In this document: positions 1-9,070 of the stretch, piece after piece
How positions within the stretch are numbered: the stretch's first letter is position 1
How the letters are laid out: each line of letters starts with the position of its first letter
NCBI RefSeq assembly: GCF_013376095.1
Contig: NZ_JAAMFN010000039.1
Span: forward strand, 1-35,157
Reading direction: 5' to 3'
Length of the DNA stretch: 35,157 nt
From: Arthrobacter sp. SDTb3-6
GTDB lineage: Bacteria; Actinomycetota; Actinomycetes; Actinomycetales; Micrococcaceae
The notes under the pieces: generated by a model
Seen by the model: the letters and a program-made list of their open reading frames with translations, nothing else
Databases searched by the model: none
Told to the model about the DNA's origin: nothing
Made by a program: the position numbers and the translations under genes

Positions 1-765
1 CCAGCCCGGGACCGCCCGCCCCGTCGCAACGCCGCCTTCACCCCGACCGTCTTGCCACGGAGTTCGGAGCTAAGAACCCGGGTGGCCAACAACCTCAGCG
101 ACGGACGCTTCCGGATCGTGCTCGCCGTGGATGCCATCAACCCGGACTTGAAGCGAATGGTCGAATACCTCAACGCCATGTCGGGGCCGGCCACGTCCAT
201 CATTGCCGTTGCCTACGCGCGCCTGAGCGACCAAGAAACCGACATCCTCATGCCCCGGATCTACGGCGAGGAACTTGCCGAAGCCAAATCCGCCGCGGAC
301 GCCGGCCGAAAACCCACCTGGACCATCGAGAGCTTCCGGTCCTGGCTGGGCACCAATTCGCCCTCCAACCTCGAGAAATTCAACCACTTCACCGCCCAAG
401 CCGCGGCCTCAGGATTGACCTTCCACGGCTCGACCAGCATCAGCCCCACAGCCACCTTTGCCATCCTCGCCCCGGACAACACCCGGCTGGGCACCCTGTC
501 ATTGATCGCCTACACCGGCCAAAACACCAGCGTCGAGCTGGACTTCTACAGGGTCTCCCGCATGGAGCCGCAACAACGTGCAACCATTGCCGGCCTGTCA
601 GAGCTGCCGGCCACCATCGCCGGCATACCCGGAATGGAACGCGTCGGAGAACGTTTGTCCGCCACCGGGTTCGCCAACCGCAAGAACACCCCGCTCACAG
701 AACTCCCCGACGAATCAATCCAGCAACTCATCGGTGTCCTGGCTGCCCTCCAAACCCAAACCTGA
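1..765 (+). CDS. C-terminal part of an unrecognised protein, cut by window edge
   Basis: The frame is open from base 1, so this is the last 254 codons of a longer gene; a TTG at 52 is possible as a start but has no convincing ribosome site. The stretch beginning RFRIVLAVDAINPDLKRMVEYLN (read from about residue 37) and the later predicted strands resemble conserved actinobacterial proteins of unknown function that carry a similar 'FRLV..LD.AP.EL.R...YL' block. I cannot name a domain with confidence. No signal peptide or membrane segment is visible. Gene density on the downstream side is low, so the end of this gene borders a poorly coding stretch. The call as a real gene rests on long open frame, codon bias typical of the region and coherent amino-acid composition. 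Confidence 0.6.
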   Translation, partial: PARDRPPRRNAAFTPTVLPRSSELRTRVANNLSDGRFRIVLAVDAINPDLKRMVEYLNAMSGPATSIIAVAYARLSDQETDILMPRIYGEELAEAKSAADAGRKPTWTIESFRSWLGTNSPSNLEKFNHFTAQAAASGLTFHGSTSISPTATFAILAPDNTRLGTLSLIAYTGQNTSVELDFYRVSRMEPQQRATIAGLSELPATIAGIPGMERVGERLSATGFANRKNTPLTELPDESIQQLIGVLAALQTQT

Positions 766-1483
766 CCCCGCAAGCCAAGGCGCAAACCCACCCGGCCACC
801 TCCCATCCACGCGCTCAAGTCCGGGTTCCCACGCAGCGTCATGTCAACACTAATGCAGCGCATGGGACGAAGCCGGCGCCTGACGAAAGTGGATGAAGCC
901 GCCATGTATAGCAGCCGGTCCCGAATCAAAAGACGGGTTCCGCGCGGGCCGGTCCATGTCAAAGTCTTCTCGGGTGACACCCCGGGCAAGCAACGCATTT
1001 TTCTGTGCTGTGAGGCCCTGGCCGTTGGTGGATACGCGAGCCTGTCCGATCAGCAGTCCGGTCGTGGTACTCGAATGTACCGGTTAGCGCCGTGACCCGG
1101 CTTTTTGCGGGCTTTCTTACGGAATCTTGCGACCGCGGTAGCGGTCCATTTTTGATCCGGGAAACTTCGGTGACTCTTGCGCCGCTGGCCGACCGCTTTA
1201 CGGGATGATTTTGGAGGAGCCTTTCGCTGCCACCCAGCCTGAGGATTGATGCTTCGACGTCTCGTCTCGATTCCATTGCCCTCTGTTGAGTGTCTCCCTC
1301 AAATCCATATCCCGGAACTTGCTTGAGTATCGGTCACGGTTCTTCGGCGCGCGGGCGAAGACCAGTAGCCCTTCGTCGGTGACACGGGCCCCGGCCGCCG
1401 TCGTTGCCCGTCGCGGCGGCGGTCGATTCCGATTTCTTCGGCCGGTTCACGTCGCGTCGCCACCAGAGGCGTCTCAGCGCCGG
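766..1483. other. 718-bp stretch with no supportable gene
   Basis: Several short open frames exist on both strands but none has a ribosome site or recognisable protein. The translations are rich in Arg, Ser and Pro, as expected from out-of-frame high-G+C DNA. It could be a decayed gene or mobile-element scar; I see no inverted repeats or tRNA. Confidence 0.5.
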
Positions 1484-2398
1484 TCAGAGCGAGTCGGCAG
1501 GGGCGGGTGAGAGCCGGTAGCCGCCGTCATGGCGGATGACATGGCCGGCTGTGGGCGGGGCGAAATGGGTGCCCAGGAGTAGGGTTTCAGTGTCGGCGAG
1601 TGAGGCGAGCAGTGTTCGGCGCGAGCTCTCGGACTGGTGCGGGTCGATGTCGACGCAGGCGCCGATGGCGGGGTGGGCAAGTTGGATGGGGTGGTGGATG
1701 CAGTCGCCGGTGATTAGGGCAGTCCGGCCGCGGCTCGTCAGCTCGACGGCGACGTGGCCGGGGGTGTGGCCGGGAGTGGGGAGCAGGCGCAGGCCCTCGG
1801 TGACGGGGACGCCCTCTGCGGGGACGTCGATGAGGTCGAGCAGCCCTGCCTTCTCCACCGGGATCACGGAGTCTCGGAACATCTGCTCGCGTGCTTCCTC
1901 CATGTCGTATCCAGCCCAAAACTCCCGCTCAGTGCGGGTGGTCACGTAACGGGCGTTGGGGAAGGTGGGCACCCAGCCGCCGTTTACCTTGCGGGTGTTC
2001 CAGCCCACGTGGTCGGCGTGCAGATGGGTGAGGATCACGAGGTCAACCGAGTCCGCGGGGAATCCGGCGGCGGCGAGGTCCCTCAGGTAGTCGGTGTTCA
2101 GATTGTGCCAAGCGGGATTCGCCCGTTCCTTGCCGTTGCCGATGCCGGTGTCGACCAGGATCCGCAGGCCCCCTAGGGCGAAAGCAAAGCTGTGGCTGTC
2201 GATGCGGAGGATGCCCTCGTCGTCGGCAAAGTGGGGATGCAGCCAGCCCTGCGAGGCGACAAGGTCCGGGGTGGCGTCGGGCAGTAGCCACGGTCCGGTG
2301 GCGGGGGGCAGGAGGACCTCGTCGATGCGGTGAACGGTGACCTCGCCCACGGTCCAGGAAACTGCGGCGCTAGACACGAAGCCGGGGGCAGTGCTCAT
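1484..2398 (-). CDS. Metallo-beta-lactamase-fold hydrolase
   Basis: A 304-residue MBL-fold enzyme. The metal-binding HLHADH motif is at 125-130, D84 lies in the preceding LVDTGIGN strand, TPGHTPGH is at 208-215, D232 in TGDCIHHP and H278 in GTHFAPP; together they form a complete dinuclear metal site. The layout matches the lactonase/methyl-parathion-hydrolase-like branch of the superfamily, which opens lactones or cleaves esters of small molecules; the substrate here is unknown. No signal peptide, so it is probably cytoplasmic. It is transcribed away from the TetR gene starting at 2835, the usual arrangement for a regulator that controls its divergent neighbour. The start is the ATG at 2398, which matches the normal N-terminal length of the family. 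Confidence 0.85.
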   Translation of the reverse strand: MSTAPGFVSSAAVSWTVGEVTVHRIDEVLLPPATGPWLLPDATPDLVASQGWLHPHFADDEGILRIDSHSFAFALGGLRILVDTGIGNGKERANPAWHNLNTDYLRDLAAAGFPADSVDLVILTHLHADHVGWNTRKVNGGWVPTFPNARYVTTRTEREFWAGYDMEEAREQMFRDSVIPVEKAGLLDLIDVPAEGVPVTEGLRLLPTPGHTPGHVAVELTSRGRTALITGDCIHHPIQLAHPAIGACVDIDPHQSESSRRTLLASLADTETLLLGTHFAPPTAGHVIRHDGGYRLSPAPADSL

Positions 2399-2834
2399 GA
2401 TCGTTCAGTCCTTTGAATCTCGTTACGGAAGATCGTTGTGTGCGCGGCGCGAGGACTAGTGGTGTGAGGGTGGACATCGGCCCTTGGCACTAAACGCTAC
2501 GGAATTGCCTTAAGACACTTTAGGCCCCACGGAAGACTAAGTAAAGCCTTAGCCTTGAGCTGGGGGACGCCACTTCAGCCGAACAGGGATAAGCCCATGA
2601 CCGCAGGTCTCGCACCGCAAGCGGACGACCGGCCCAGGTCCCCCACGTCGCCTTTTGCGGCAGGCGCGGGTAAGTCGTCAGCGCCATGAAGATCTCTTCT
2701 CGCGCGGGGGCACACTGCGGCGGCGCTAAAGTTCACGAAGGGCCGGCGAGGAGGCGGTCGAACGGCGGCCAGTTGCACGCACCGGGGAGTGCGTGGATCA
2801 TAGACGCAATGATTTTGCTTTAAGATGGGTTTCT
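2399..2834. promoter_or_regulatory. Divergent promoter region between MBL hydrolase and TetR genes
   Basis: This 436-bp interval separates two divergent genes and holds no convincing gene. The 11-mer TTGCCTTAAGA at 2505-2515 recurs with one mismatch as TTGCTTTAAGA at 2815-2825, just ahead of the TetR start. Such paired elements could be operator sites for the TetR protein; this is inference from position and similarity only. Confidence 0.35.
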
Positions 2835-3398
2835 ATGAGCAGGCAGATGGTGCGCCCGGGCGGACGCAGCGCCCAGGTCCAGGCATCGGTGCACGCCGCC
2901 GTGCACGAACTCGCCTCGGAGTTCGGCCGGGATGCCCTGACTGTGCCGCTGGTCGCCCAGCGCGCGGGGGTGACACCTTCGACGATCTACCGGCGCTGGG
3001 GGGACCTGCAGGAGCTGTTGTCGGATGTAGCGGTCGAGCGCCTGCGGCCCGAGACCGCACCCGGGGATTATGGGACCCTGCACTCCGACCTGACGGCGTG
3101 GGTCGAGCAGTTCCTCGACGAGATGTCCTCCCCCGCCGGCCGCGCCTACATCCGCGACGCCCTGCTCGGCAATCCGGACGGCAGCAACGCCGGGCAGTGC
3201 TCTGCCTACGCCGCCGAACAGATCAACGTGATCCTCACCCGCGCGACCGAACGCGGGGAGAAGGCCCCGGGCGTTGAGACGATAATCGACCACGTCGTCG
3301 CTCCCCTAATGTACCGTATCCTCTTCCGCCCGGCCGGGCTTGACGCCCCGTACGCCCGCCGGCTCGTGGGATCAATCCTCGGCCCCGCCGGCCCGTAA
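2835..3398 (+). CDS. TetR/AcrR-family transcriptional regulator
   Basis: A 187-residue TetR-type repressor. The N-terminal helix-turn-helix spans about residues 34-56, including VAQRAGVTPSTIYRRWG, followed by an all-helical ligand-binding half of the TetR_C_11-like type. I chose the ATG at 2835, which gives an N-terminus (MSRQMVRPGG) of normal length; a GTG at 2793 in the same frame would add 14 residues and the ATG at 2847 would remove four. It lies divergent from the MBL hydrolase gene and probably represses it and itself in response to a small hydrophobic ligand. That role is inferred from the divergent arrangement. Cytoplasmic DNA-binding protein. Confidence 0.85.
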   Translation: MSRQMVRPGGRSAQVQASVHAAVHELASEFGRDALTVPLVAQRAGVTPSTIYRRWGDLQELLSDVAVERLRPETAPGDYGTLHSDLTAWVEQFLDEMSSPAGRAYIRDALLGNPDGSNAGQCSAYAAEQINVILTRATERGEKAPGVETIIDHVVAPLMYRILFRPAGLDAPYARRLVGSILGPAGP

Positions 3399-3559
3399 CC
3401 TGGAGCGGACTGGATTTCTTCGCGTTCGCCGGTCCCAGGGTCTTGTGGAGGGGTGTGCTCTGCCGTGCCGGGCCGCTGTCATGGCATCCGTCTTCTCCCG
3501 CGCCGCGTTTGGCTGGCAGCGCGGGACAGCTCGGTCGCGCAGGATCCCACCCCATGGTT

Positions 3560-3842
3560 CCCGGTGAGGCCCTTGAGGCTGTGGTGCGCCAGTCGATGAG
3601 CGACCGGGTGCCCAGGAGGACCACAACGAAGAACCGGTCGGCGTCTTCGGTGCCCGGTTGGGCTGTGAATAGACCATGATCCCCAGCTCCTCGCCCGCGA
3701 CGGTGAGGATGTCGCAGGCGAGTGGGATGAGTCCGGCCTTTGGGCTGTCGATGGTCTTGAGCCTGGACTGTTCCTGGGGCGATTCGAAATGGCCCGACTT
3801 ACACAACTTAGCCAAGCGCGGCAGACCCTTGACGTCAACCAG
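3560..3842 (-). pseudogene. Remnant of MmyB-like helix-turn-helix regulator (C-terminal part)
   Basis: On the minus strand a short reading frame includes LKTIDSPKAGLIPL and then GEELGIMVY. Continuing in another frame, it reads TAQPGTEDADRFF and VVLLGTRSL. Read across the frame change near 3660, this follows the end of the MmyB-like ligand-binding domain of actinobacterial XRE-family regulators, whose typical pattern is 'HPEVGEL.L....L.V.G..L...VYTAEPG..DA..L.LL..LGTQSL'. The DNA-binding half is missing and the frame is broken, so it is a relic. Its 5' side runs into the promoter of the MFS gene. The family assignment is from memory of the motif and moderately sure. Confidence 0.45.
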
Positions 3843-3848
3843 TTTTGT

Positions 3849-3863
3849 ACTTTACTGTAAAGT
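3849..3863. promoter_or_regulatory. Perfect 15-bp palindrome, candidate TetR operator for the MFS gene
   Basis: ACTTTACTGTAAAGT is a perfect 7-1-7 inverted repeat about 60 bp ahead of the MFS start. A TTGACG element lies shortly upstream, around 3830, so the palindrome sits in the position of a -10 region or just after it. The TetR encoded at 5310-5954 is the natural candidate to bind it; this is inference. Confidence 0.5.
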
Positions 3864-3923
3864 CTAATTCTGGCCATTCTTCTTCCTCTCGGCCAGAGCC
3901 GCCGATCGTCAGGAGAGCCCAGA

Positions 3924-5315
3924 ATGTCCCCTAAAGTCCACGCGAGCCTCGCGGGATCATCCATTTCCGCCCGCCTCAACAGGCTGCCCGTGACGAGGGC
4001 CCACAAGCGCATCATCGTGATCATCGCCCTCGGTACGTTCTTCGAGATCTACGAGCTGTTCCTTTCCGGGGTGTTGGCCACGACGCTAAGCTCCGAGTTT
4101 AGGCTGGGAGGGACGGGCCTCTCCCTGGTTCTGGCCTCACCGTTCCTCGGGGCCTTCCTTGGGGCGGTAGTGATCGGCCCGGTCGCCGACAGGTTCGGCA
4201 GGCGGAAGGCGTACATGATCACTCTCGCCCTGTATTCCGCCGCGACCCTCGCGGCCGCGTTCTCCTCGGATCTGTGGATGCTCGTGGCGTGCCGGTTCAT
4301 TGCGGGCGTGGGTCTGGGAGGCGAGCTCCCGGTGACGGATTCATTCCTAGGGGAGATCCTGCCCGCGAAGCGTCGGGGGTACTTTGCGGCGTGGGCCTTC
4401 ACCGTCGCCTACACGGCGGTACCCGTGGTCGGTTTCCTCGGTCTGGGAATGACTGCCGCTGCCCCGTGGGGAATCGCCGGCTGGCGGTGGATGTTCGCGT
4501 TCGGGGCGGCGGGGGCGATCATCACGTTCCTGGTCCGCCGCCAACTGCCCGAGTCACCAAGGTGGCTGCAGACGGTCGGACGTGCGGCCGAGGCCGAGGA
4601 GGTCACCCATCGGTTGGAGGAGGCGAGCCGGTCCGAAGGGTGGGACGGTGCCGAGGCCGTGGAGCCCGCGGACAGCACCCTGCCCCAAGCGACGCCCCTG
4701 CCGGCGTCGGCACTGCTGCGCAGACCGCTGGTGCAGCGGACGGTCCTGATGGCCTTGGTCTGGATCCTGGCGGTGATCGGCTACCACGGGTTCAGCTCTG
4801 TTGCGACGCTCGCGCTCACCGAACGCGGCTTCACCGTGACCAGCTCGCTGCTCTACACCTCCCTGGCGTTCATCGGGTACCCGGTCGGGTCGGCGGTGTC
4901 GATGTGGCTGATGGAGCGCATGGAGCGCAAGCTGCTGCTGGGTGGATCTCTGGCGCTGATGGCCGTGCTGGGAATAGTCTTCGGCAACGCCCAGGACCCT
5001 ACGGTGATCGTGGTCTTCGGGTTCTGCTTCACCGTCGTCGCGAATGTCATGTCAAACGCCACTCACGTCTACCAGCTCGAGCAGTTCCCCACCGGCATCC
5101 GCACAACGGCGACCGGATGGCTGTACTCCCTCGGCCGCCTCTCGACTGCCGTGGCGCCCTTCTACCTCGTTCCTCTCCTGCAGCACGCCGGATCAGGCGC
5201 CGTCTTCACGCTGGTCGGAGCGGCCTGCCTCGTGGCCGCGTTGGCCGTCGTGGTCGCCGGAGTGCGGACGACTGGGCTGAGCGTCGAGGAGATCTCCCCT
5301 GAACTTAGGTCATGA
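3924..5315 (+). CDS. MFS transporter (sugar-porter / aromatic-acid symporter-like)
   Basis: A 463-residue major facilitator with about 12 hydrophobic segments. Motif A (GPVADRFGRRKA) lies at about 85-96 between helices 2 and 3, and the helix 4-5 region carries GVGLGGELPVTDSFLGEILPAKRRG-like sequence typical of proton symporters for organic acids and sugars. A good ribosome site (AGGAGA) precedes the ATG. The gene ends in a 6-bp convergent overlap with the TetR gene, the two stop codons abutting as TCATGA. With the creatininase-family gene at 5976 it forms a likely transport-and-hydrolysis module for a cyclic amide or related compound. Inner-membrane protein; the substrate is not determinable from sequence. 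Confidence 0.85.
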   Translation: MSPKVHASLAGSSISARLNRLPVTRAHKRIIVIIALGTFFEIYELFLSGVLATTLSSEFRLGGTGLSLVLASPFLGAFLGAVVIGPVADRFGRRKAYMITLALYSAATLAAAFSSDLWMLVACRFIAGVGLGGELPVTDSFLGEILPAKRRGYFAAWAFTVAYTAVPVVGFLGLGMTAAAPWGIAGWRWMFAFGAAGAIITFLVRRQLPESPRWLQTVGRAAEAEEVTHRLEEASRSEGWDGAEAVEPADSTLPQATPLPASALLRRPLVQRTVLMALVWILAVIGYHGFSSVATLALTERGFTVTSSLLYTSLAFIGYPVGSAVSMWLMERMERKLLLGGSLALMAVLGIVFGNAQDPTVIVVFGFCFTVVANVMSNATHVYQLEQFPTGIRTTATGWLYSLGRLSTAVAPFYLVPLLQHAGSGAVFTLVGAACLVAALAVVVAGVRTTGLSVEEISPELRS

Positions 5316-5954
5316 AGCATAGCGGCTGAGGAATGTCAGGATCGCTTCGTCGATCACCCGCTCTTCCGCCGGCAAGTGGTCCCGTGCTGCAGGGGCTGCC
5401 ATGACCGCGGGCCAGAGGGTCATCTCCTGAACGAGCCCGAAGAACTGATGTGCGGCCACGAAGGCGTCGGGGCACTGGAGCCGGCCCAGCCCGCTGAGCC
5501 GGTCCAGGGCGGCGGCGAGGGCATCCAGGAGGGGCGCCTTCCCCACCCTGTAGAAGTCCTCCGCGATCCAGCTCAGCCGCCGTGATTCGGCAATGACGAG
5601 CCTGATGACGTCAACCTGGTCATTTTCCCGGACGAAGCGCAGAAGCAGCTGCGCGAAGGCCCGCAGCACCTCGGAGGCCTCCGGAACACCTCCGGGCCCA
5701 TTGAGCTCCTCGAGGAATGCAGATACGTTGAGCTGATCCCAATGACGCTGTAACATCGCCCGGAAGACAGCCTCCTTGCTGCCGAACCTGTTGTAGAGAG
5801 TCTGCCTCGACACTCCTGCTTCCTTGGCAATCCGCTCGAGGTTGACTCTGTCGTAGCCATGGGCGAGGAAAAGCCTGCGGGCCGCGTCCAGCAACTTTGA
5901 AGAAGCCGCCTCACTCAAATCAAGAACCTCTCCCATTTCGACTGTACCGTCCAA
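5310..5954 (-). CDS. TetR/AcrR-family transcriptional regulator
   Basis: A 214-residue TetR protein with a textbook helix-turn-helix at about residues 38-57 (ERIAKEAGVSRQTLYNRFGS) and a helical C-terminal half of the kind that ends in a dimerisation bundle (TetR_C AefR-like by general appearance). The start at 5954 leaves only 21 bp to the divergent creatininase gene at 5976; the in-frame ATG at 5936 is an alternative. The tight divergent spacing implies that it controls the amidohydrolase promoter, and the 15-bp palindrome at 3849-3863 suggests that it may also control the convergent MFS gene. Cytoplasmic; ligand unknown. Confidence 0.85.
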   Translation of the reverse strand: MDGTVEMGEVLDLSEAASSKLLDAARRLFLAHGYDRVNLERIAKEAGVSRQTLYNRFGSKEAVFRAMLQRHWDQLNVSAFLEELNGPGGVPEASEVLRAFAQLLLRFVRENDQVDVIRLVIAESRRLSWIAEDFYRVGKAPLLDALAAALDRLSGLGRLQCPDAFVAAHQFFGLVQEMTLWPAVMAAPAARDHLPAEERVIDEAILTFLSRYAS

Positions 5955-5975
5955 TCCATCTTAGGAGCGTATCGC

Positions 5976-6770
5976 ATGACCGAATACCAGTGGAACCGAC
6001 TCAGTGCCCCGGCGCTGCAATACCACGCAGAGCACGATGCTGTGGTCATGCTCCCCGTGGGTTCCACCGAACAGCACGGGGAACACCTCCCCACAGGAGT
6101 CGACCTGTTCCTAGCGGCAGAAGCCTGCCTGAGGGCGGCCGCCATCCTCGAGGAAGCCGGAATGCCCGTCGTGTGCGCTCCCGGGCTGCCTTGGGGCCTC
6201 TCCGAGCACCATATGGCGTTCGGGGGCACGCTCACACTGCCGCTCACCACGTACTATGCGCTCATCCGGGACGTGTGTGCGAGCATCCAGAGGTCCGGCT
6301 TCCAGCGGATCGTCGTCGTCAACGGGCACGGCGGGAACATCTCCGCCCTGAATGCCATCGTCGACCAGCTGTCCCTCGACCTGCCGGGAGCGGACATCTC
6401 CGTGGCCACCTACGTGACCGTCGCCCGCGACCAGATTGAGGAGATCCTCGAGACACAGGACAGCATCATGCACGCCTGCGAGGGAGAGACATCCATGATG
6501 CTCGCCGCGTTCCCCGAACTCGTGGCCACTGGCATGCTCTCCCGCGCCACAGGCCCCGTCTCGGGCCTCCGGTCAGATGCCGTGCCCCTGTACCGATGGC
6601 GGTCCTTCCGCGACGTCACGGCGAACGGCGTCTCGGGGGACGCCCGCGGCGCCACCGCCGACAAGGGCGCCCGGCTCCTGGACGTCTGCGCCGAGGCCCT
6701 GGCGCACCAGATCATGGTCGACGGCGGACACGAACCGGGCACTGCGCCGCCGAACCCGAAACTAACCTAA
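5976..6770 (+). CDS. Creatininase-family metal-dependent amidohydrolase
   Basis: A 264-residue member of the creatininase family, close to the usual length. Visible metal-site motifs are GSTEQHGEHLPTGVD at 29-43 (E32, H34, D43), GLSEHHMAFGGT at 74-85, NGHGGN at 116-121 and HACEGETS at 166-173. True creatininase opens creatinine to creatine, but this family also includes enzymes acting on other cyclic amides, formamides and pterin/mycofactocin precursors, so 'creatininase' is a family name only. No creatinase or sarcosine oxidase gene is nearby, which argues against a creatinine pathway. A GGAG ribosome site precedes the ATG. It is followed at once by a strong terminator, so it is the last gene of its transcript. 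Regulation is probably by the divergent TetR. Confidence 0.88.
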   Translation: MTEYQWNRLSAPALQYHAEHDAVVMLPVGSTEQHGEHLPTGVDLFLAAEACLRAAAILEEAGMPVVCAPGLPWGLSEHHMAFGGTLTLPLTTYYALIRDVCASIQRSGFQRIVVVNGHGGNISALNAIVDQLSLDLPGADISVATYVTVARDQIEEILETQDSIMHACEGETSMMLAAFPELVATGMLSRATGPVSGLRSDAVPLYRWRSFRDVTANGVSGDARGATADKGARLLDVCAEALAHQIMVDGGHEPGTAPPNPKLT

Positions 6771-6778
6771 GCAGAAAT

Positions 6779-6843
6779 GGGGCTCAGAGTACGCCAACAG
6801 GCCGCATGGAAGCGCCTTGGCTTTACTCTGAGCCCCGTTTTCT
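6779..6843 (+). terminator. Intrinsic terminator after creatininase-family gene, with large loop
   Basis: A perfect 13-bp inverted repeat, GGGGCTCAGAGTA at 6779-6791 and TACTCTGAGCCCC at 6824-6836, is followed by GTTTTCT. The 32-base loop is unusually long. It starts 9 bases after the stop codon. Confidence 0.8.
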
Positions 6844-7524
6844 CAGACTCCCGAGCGCCCTGATCTGGCTGAAGCTCAAAAGGGACCCACCCGTTACATA
6901 GTTTGGACCGTCATCGTAGGGCGCATAGATCTTACGCTGGACATCCTTGCCGCCCCTCTCCTGGTCGGGAGCTGCGGATCGCGGCCATGTCTCTACGATC
7001 GCGGCCGACAGCTGCGAGGCCTCGCCAACTGGCTCATTGCGCCCTGCCTGAACTTCCCAGGCCATCCAGGCTTCCTGGGACGGCCTTGGACCGGCTCATC
7101 CAAGATGCTACACATGGGTCATTGGCCTTTATCGAGCGGATCGTTGTTGAAGTTTCCAACGACGCCGTCCAGCCAGTCGGGACTGTCCGCTCCGACTCAA
7201 AATCGGGCCATTTAGGCCAAGTAAAAAGAGGACTATGGTGTTTTGACCTATTGTGCGGGAGCCAGTTTGTAGCTTGAGGTAGCCTTGGGGCCGGGATGGC
7301 GTACTGCAAAATGATGTCCATAACGGGCCCGCTTGTGGCTGCTCAAGCGCCGAAGGGGATGAGGGTGAAGTCGTCGCGTTTGCGTTGCGGGTCTTGATGC
7401 TTAGCCTCGATTCACCGATCCGAGCGGGTGGCCCTACGGCGTTTTAAGCACGAAATCCCGTCTTTTAGAGGAAAATAGGCTTACGACAGTCAAATTTCCA
7501 TACCCAAAAGAGATCATCTCGTAA
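6844..7524. other. 681-bp stretch with no supportable gene, flanking an IS relic
   Basis: Short frames on both strands lack ribosome sites and recognisable products. The right part (from about 7440) is likely the untranslated left margin of the decayed IS1380-type element, but I could not identify a terminal inverted repeat. Confidence 0.4.
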
Positions 7525-8916
7525 ATGCACGTTTCCAATACCCCGGCGGCAGGGTCCGTTTTCCTTGCCGAGGAGTACCTTATGTCGCCGGCCGGGCTGG
7601 TGCCGGTGCTATGCCTGGCCCGGGAGGCGCCGCTACACGCACCGACCGATGCATGGTTGTCCGTGCCCACGGACATGGGCGCGAACCCTGGGTTTAGACT
7701 CGCATTGCTAGCGGGCATCGTCGCCGGGGCTGACGGCATTGATGACATGGCACTATTGCGCCTTGGAGGGATGAAGAAGCCCTTAACCGGCAGCTTCGCC
7801 CCGTCCACTTTGGGCTCCTTCCTGCGGTCCTTCACGTTCGGGCACGAACGCCAACTCGACGCAGTCACTTCCGGCGGCCGGCCAGCCTGGCCCGCAAGGC
7901 GCCCCTGTTCGGCACACAGTCCGGGGCGGACTTCGTCTTAGTCGACGCCGATTACACCATCATCGAAGTGCACTGGTATCAGAAGCAGGGCTCCGAATGC
8001 AGGTACTGGCGGGGGCCACGGCCTCAATGCCGTCCTCGCCGCTGCCACCCTGTAGGGCACGGCGCTGACGATCAAGGGCAAGCGCGTGCGCAAGGGAGCG
8101 GCGAACTCAGCCCGCCAGGCCAGGAAATCCGTTACGCAAGCATCGGGCACGCTCAAGCGCACCGGAGTGCAGCCGCCGGTGGTGTGCCGGTTTGATTTGG
8201 CCTAGTCCGGCTGCCCCGCGGTCAGTCCCGCACTGGCCGGCGGCACCGATGTCACGGTCACGGGACGCATGGACCCTGCCGTCAAACGCGCCATCGCCAC
8301 CATTGCGGAGTCCGCGTGGGTGCCCATCCAGTACGCCAACGCCGTCTATTACGAGGCCACGAAGGGTGGGTCTCGGCCGCGGAAGTCAAGGAAGTGCCGT
8401 TCACGACGTTGTCGGGCAGGAAGAAGAGCGGGCGGGTCACCGGCCGGATGGTCGTGCCCCGCATCGGGCGAGCTGAGCGCCAAAGCCGGTGACGGGCAAC
8501 CCGCCCTCTTTGACACGCACCGCTTCCATGCGTTCTTCCCCACCGTCCAAGTGGAGACGTTGGGAGCAGTCGCTGCCGATAAGATCCATCGGAAGCACAC
8601 CGCTATTGAGCAGGTCGACGCCGATTCTGTTGGACAGCGCCTTGGCACACCTGCCCTCGGGGCATTCGACGCGAACCCTGCCAGGCTGGCCGCCGCGGTC
8701 ATAGCCTACAACCTCACCCGCACCGCTGGGATTCTTGCCGAGTGCTTGTTCGCCAGATCCAGAACGGGAACGATCCGGGCCAGGCTGATCAACGTCCCTG
8801 CTCGGATCGTGTCCACGGCCCGAGGAATACGGGACCACCTGCCCGAGAAATGGCCTTGGCAAATTGCCGGGGAACAGCTCGTCGCTGTCACCCATGCACC
8901 ACCGCAAGCAACATAA
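7525..8916 (+). pseudogene. IS1380-family transposase, multiply frameshifted
   Basis: The translation follows the IS1380-family transposase of actinobacteria from start to near its end but in several frames. The first part (MHVSNTPAAGSVFL, then GFRLALLAGIVAGADGIDDM and LGSFLRSFTFGHERQLDA) runs from 7525 to about 7875. It shifts frame to LARKAPLFGTQSGADFVLVDADYT around 7885-7960, hits an in-frame stop near 8052 and another near 8200, then resumes at 8269 with MDPAVKRAIATIAESAW. It shifts again near 8360-8400, and DTHRFHAFF, IAYNLTRTAGI and LINVPARI lead to the end at 8916. At least three frame changes and two stops make it inactive. It separates the creatininase module from the VOC/MarR pair. 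Confidence 0.88.
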
Positions 8917-9070
8917 AACCTGCCCACCCGGCCGAGGCCGGCACGCTGCAGGAACCCAAACGTGGAACACCAACGGCAGCAAGGACGGTCATCTGTCCAT
9001 CCCCAAAAACGAAACGGCCCCCGCGATCCGAAATCAAACAGACCGCGAAGACGGCTCGGTGGATCGAAGC

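Noticed and set aside
766-1483. Gene or IS element in this gap
   Set aside because: No frame with a start signal, recognisable product or terminal repeats.
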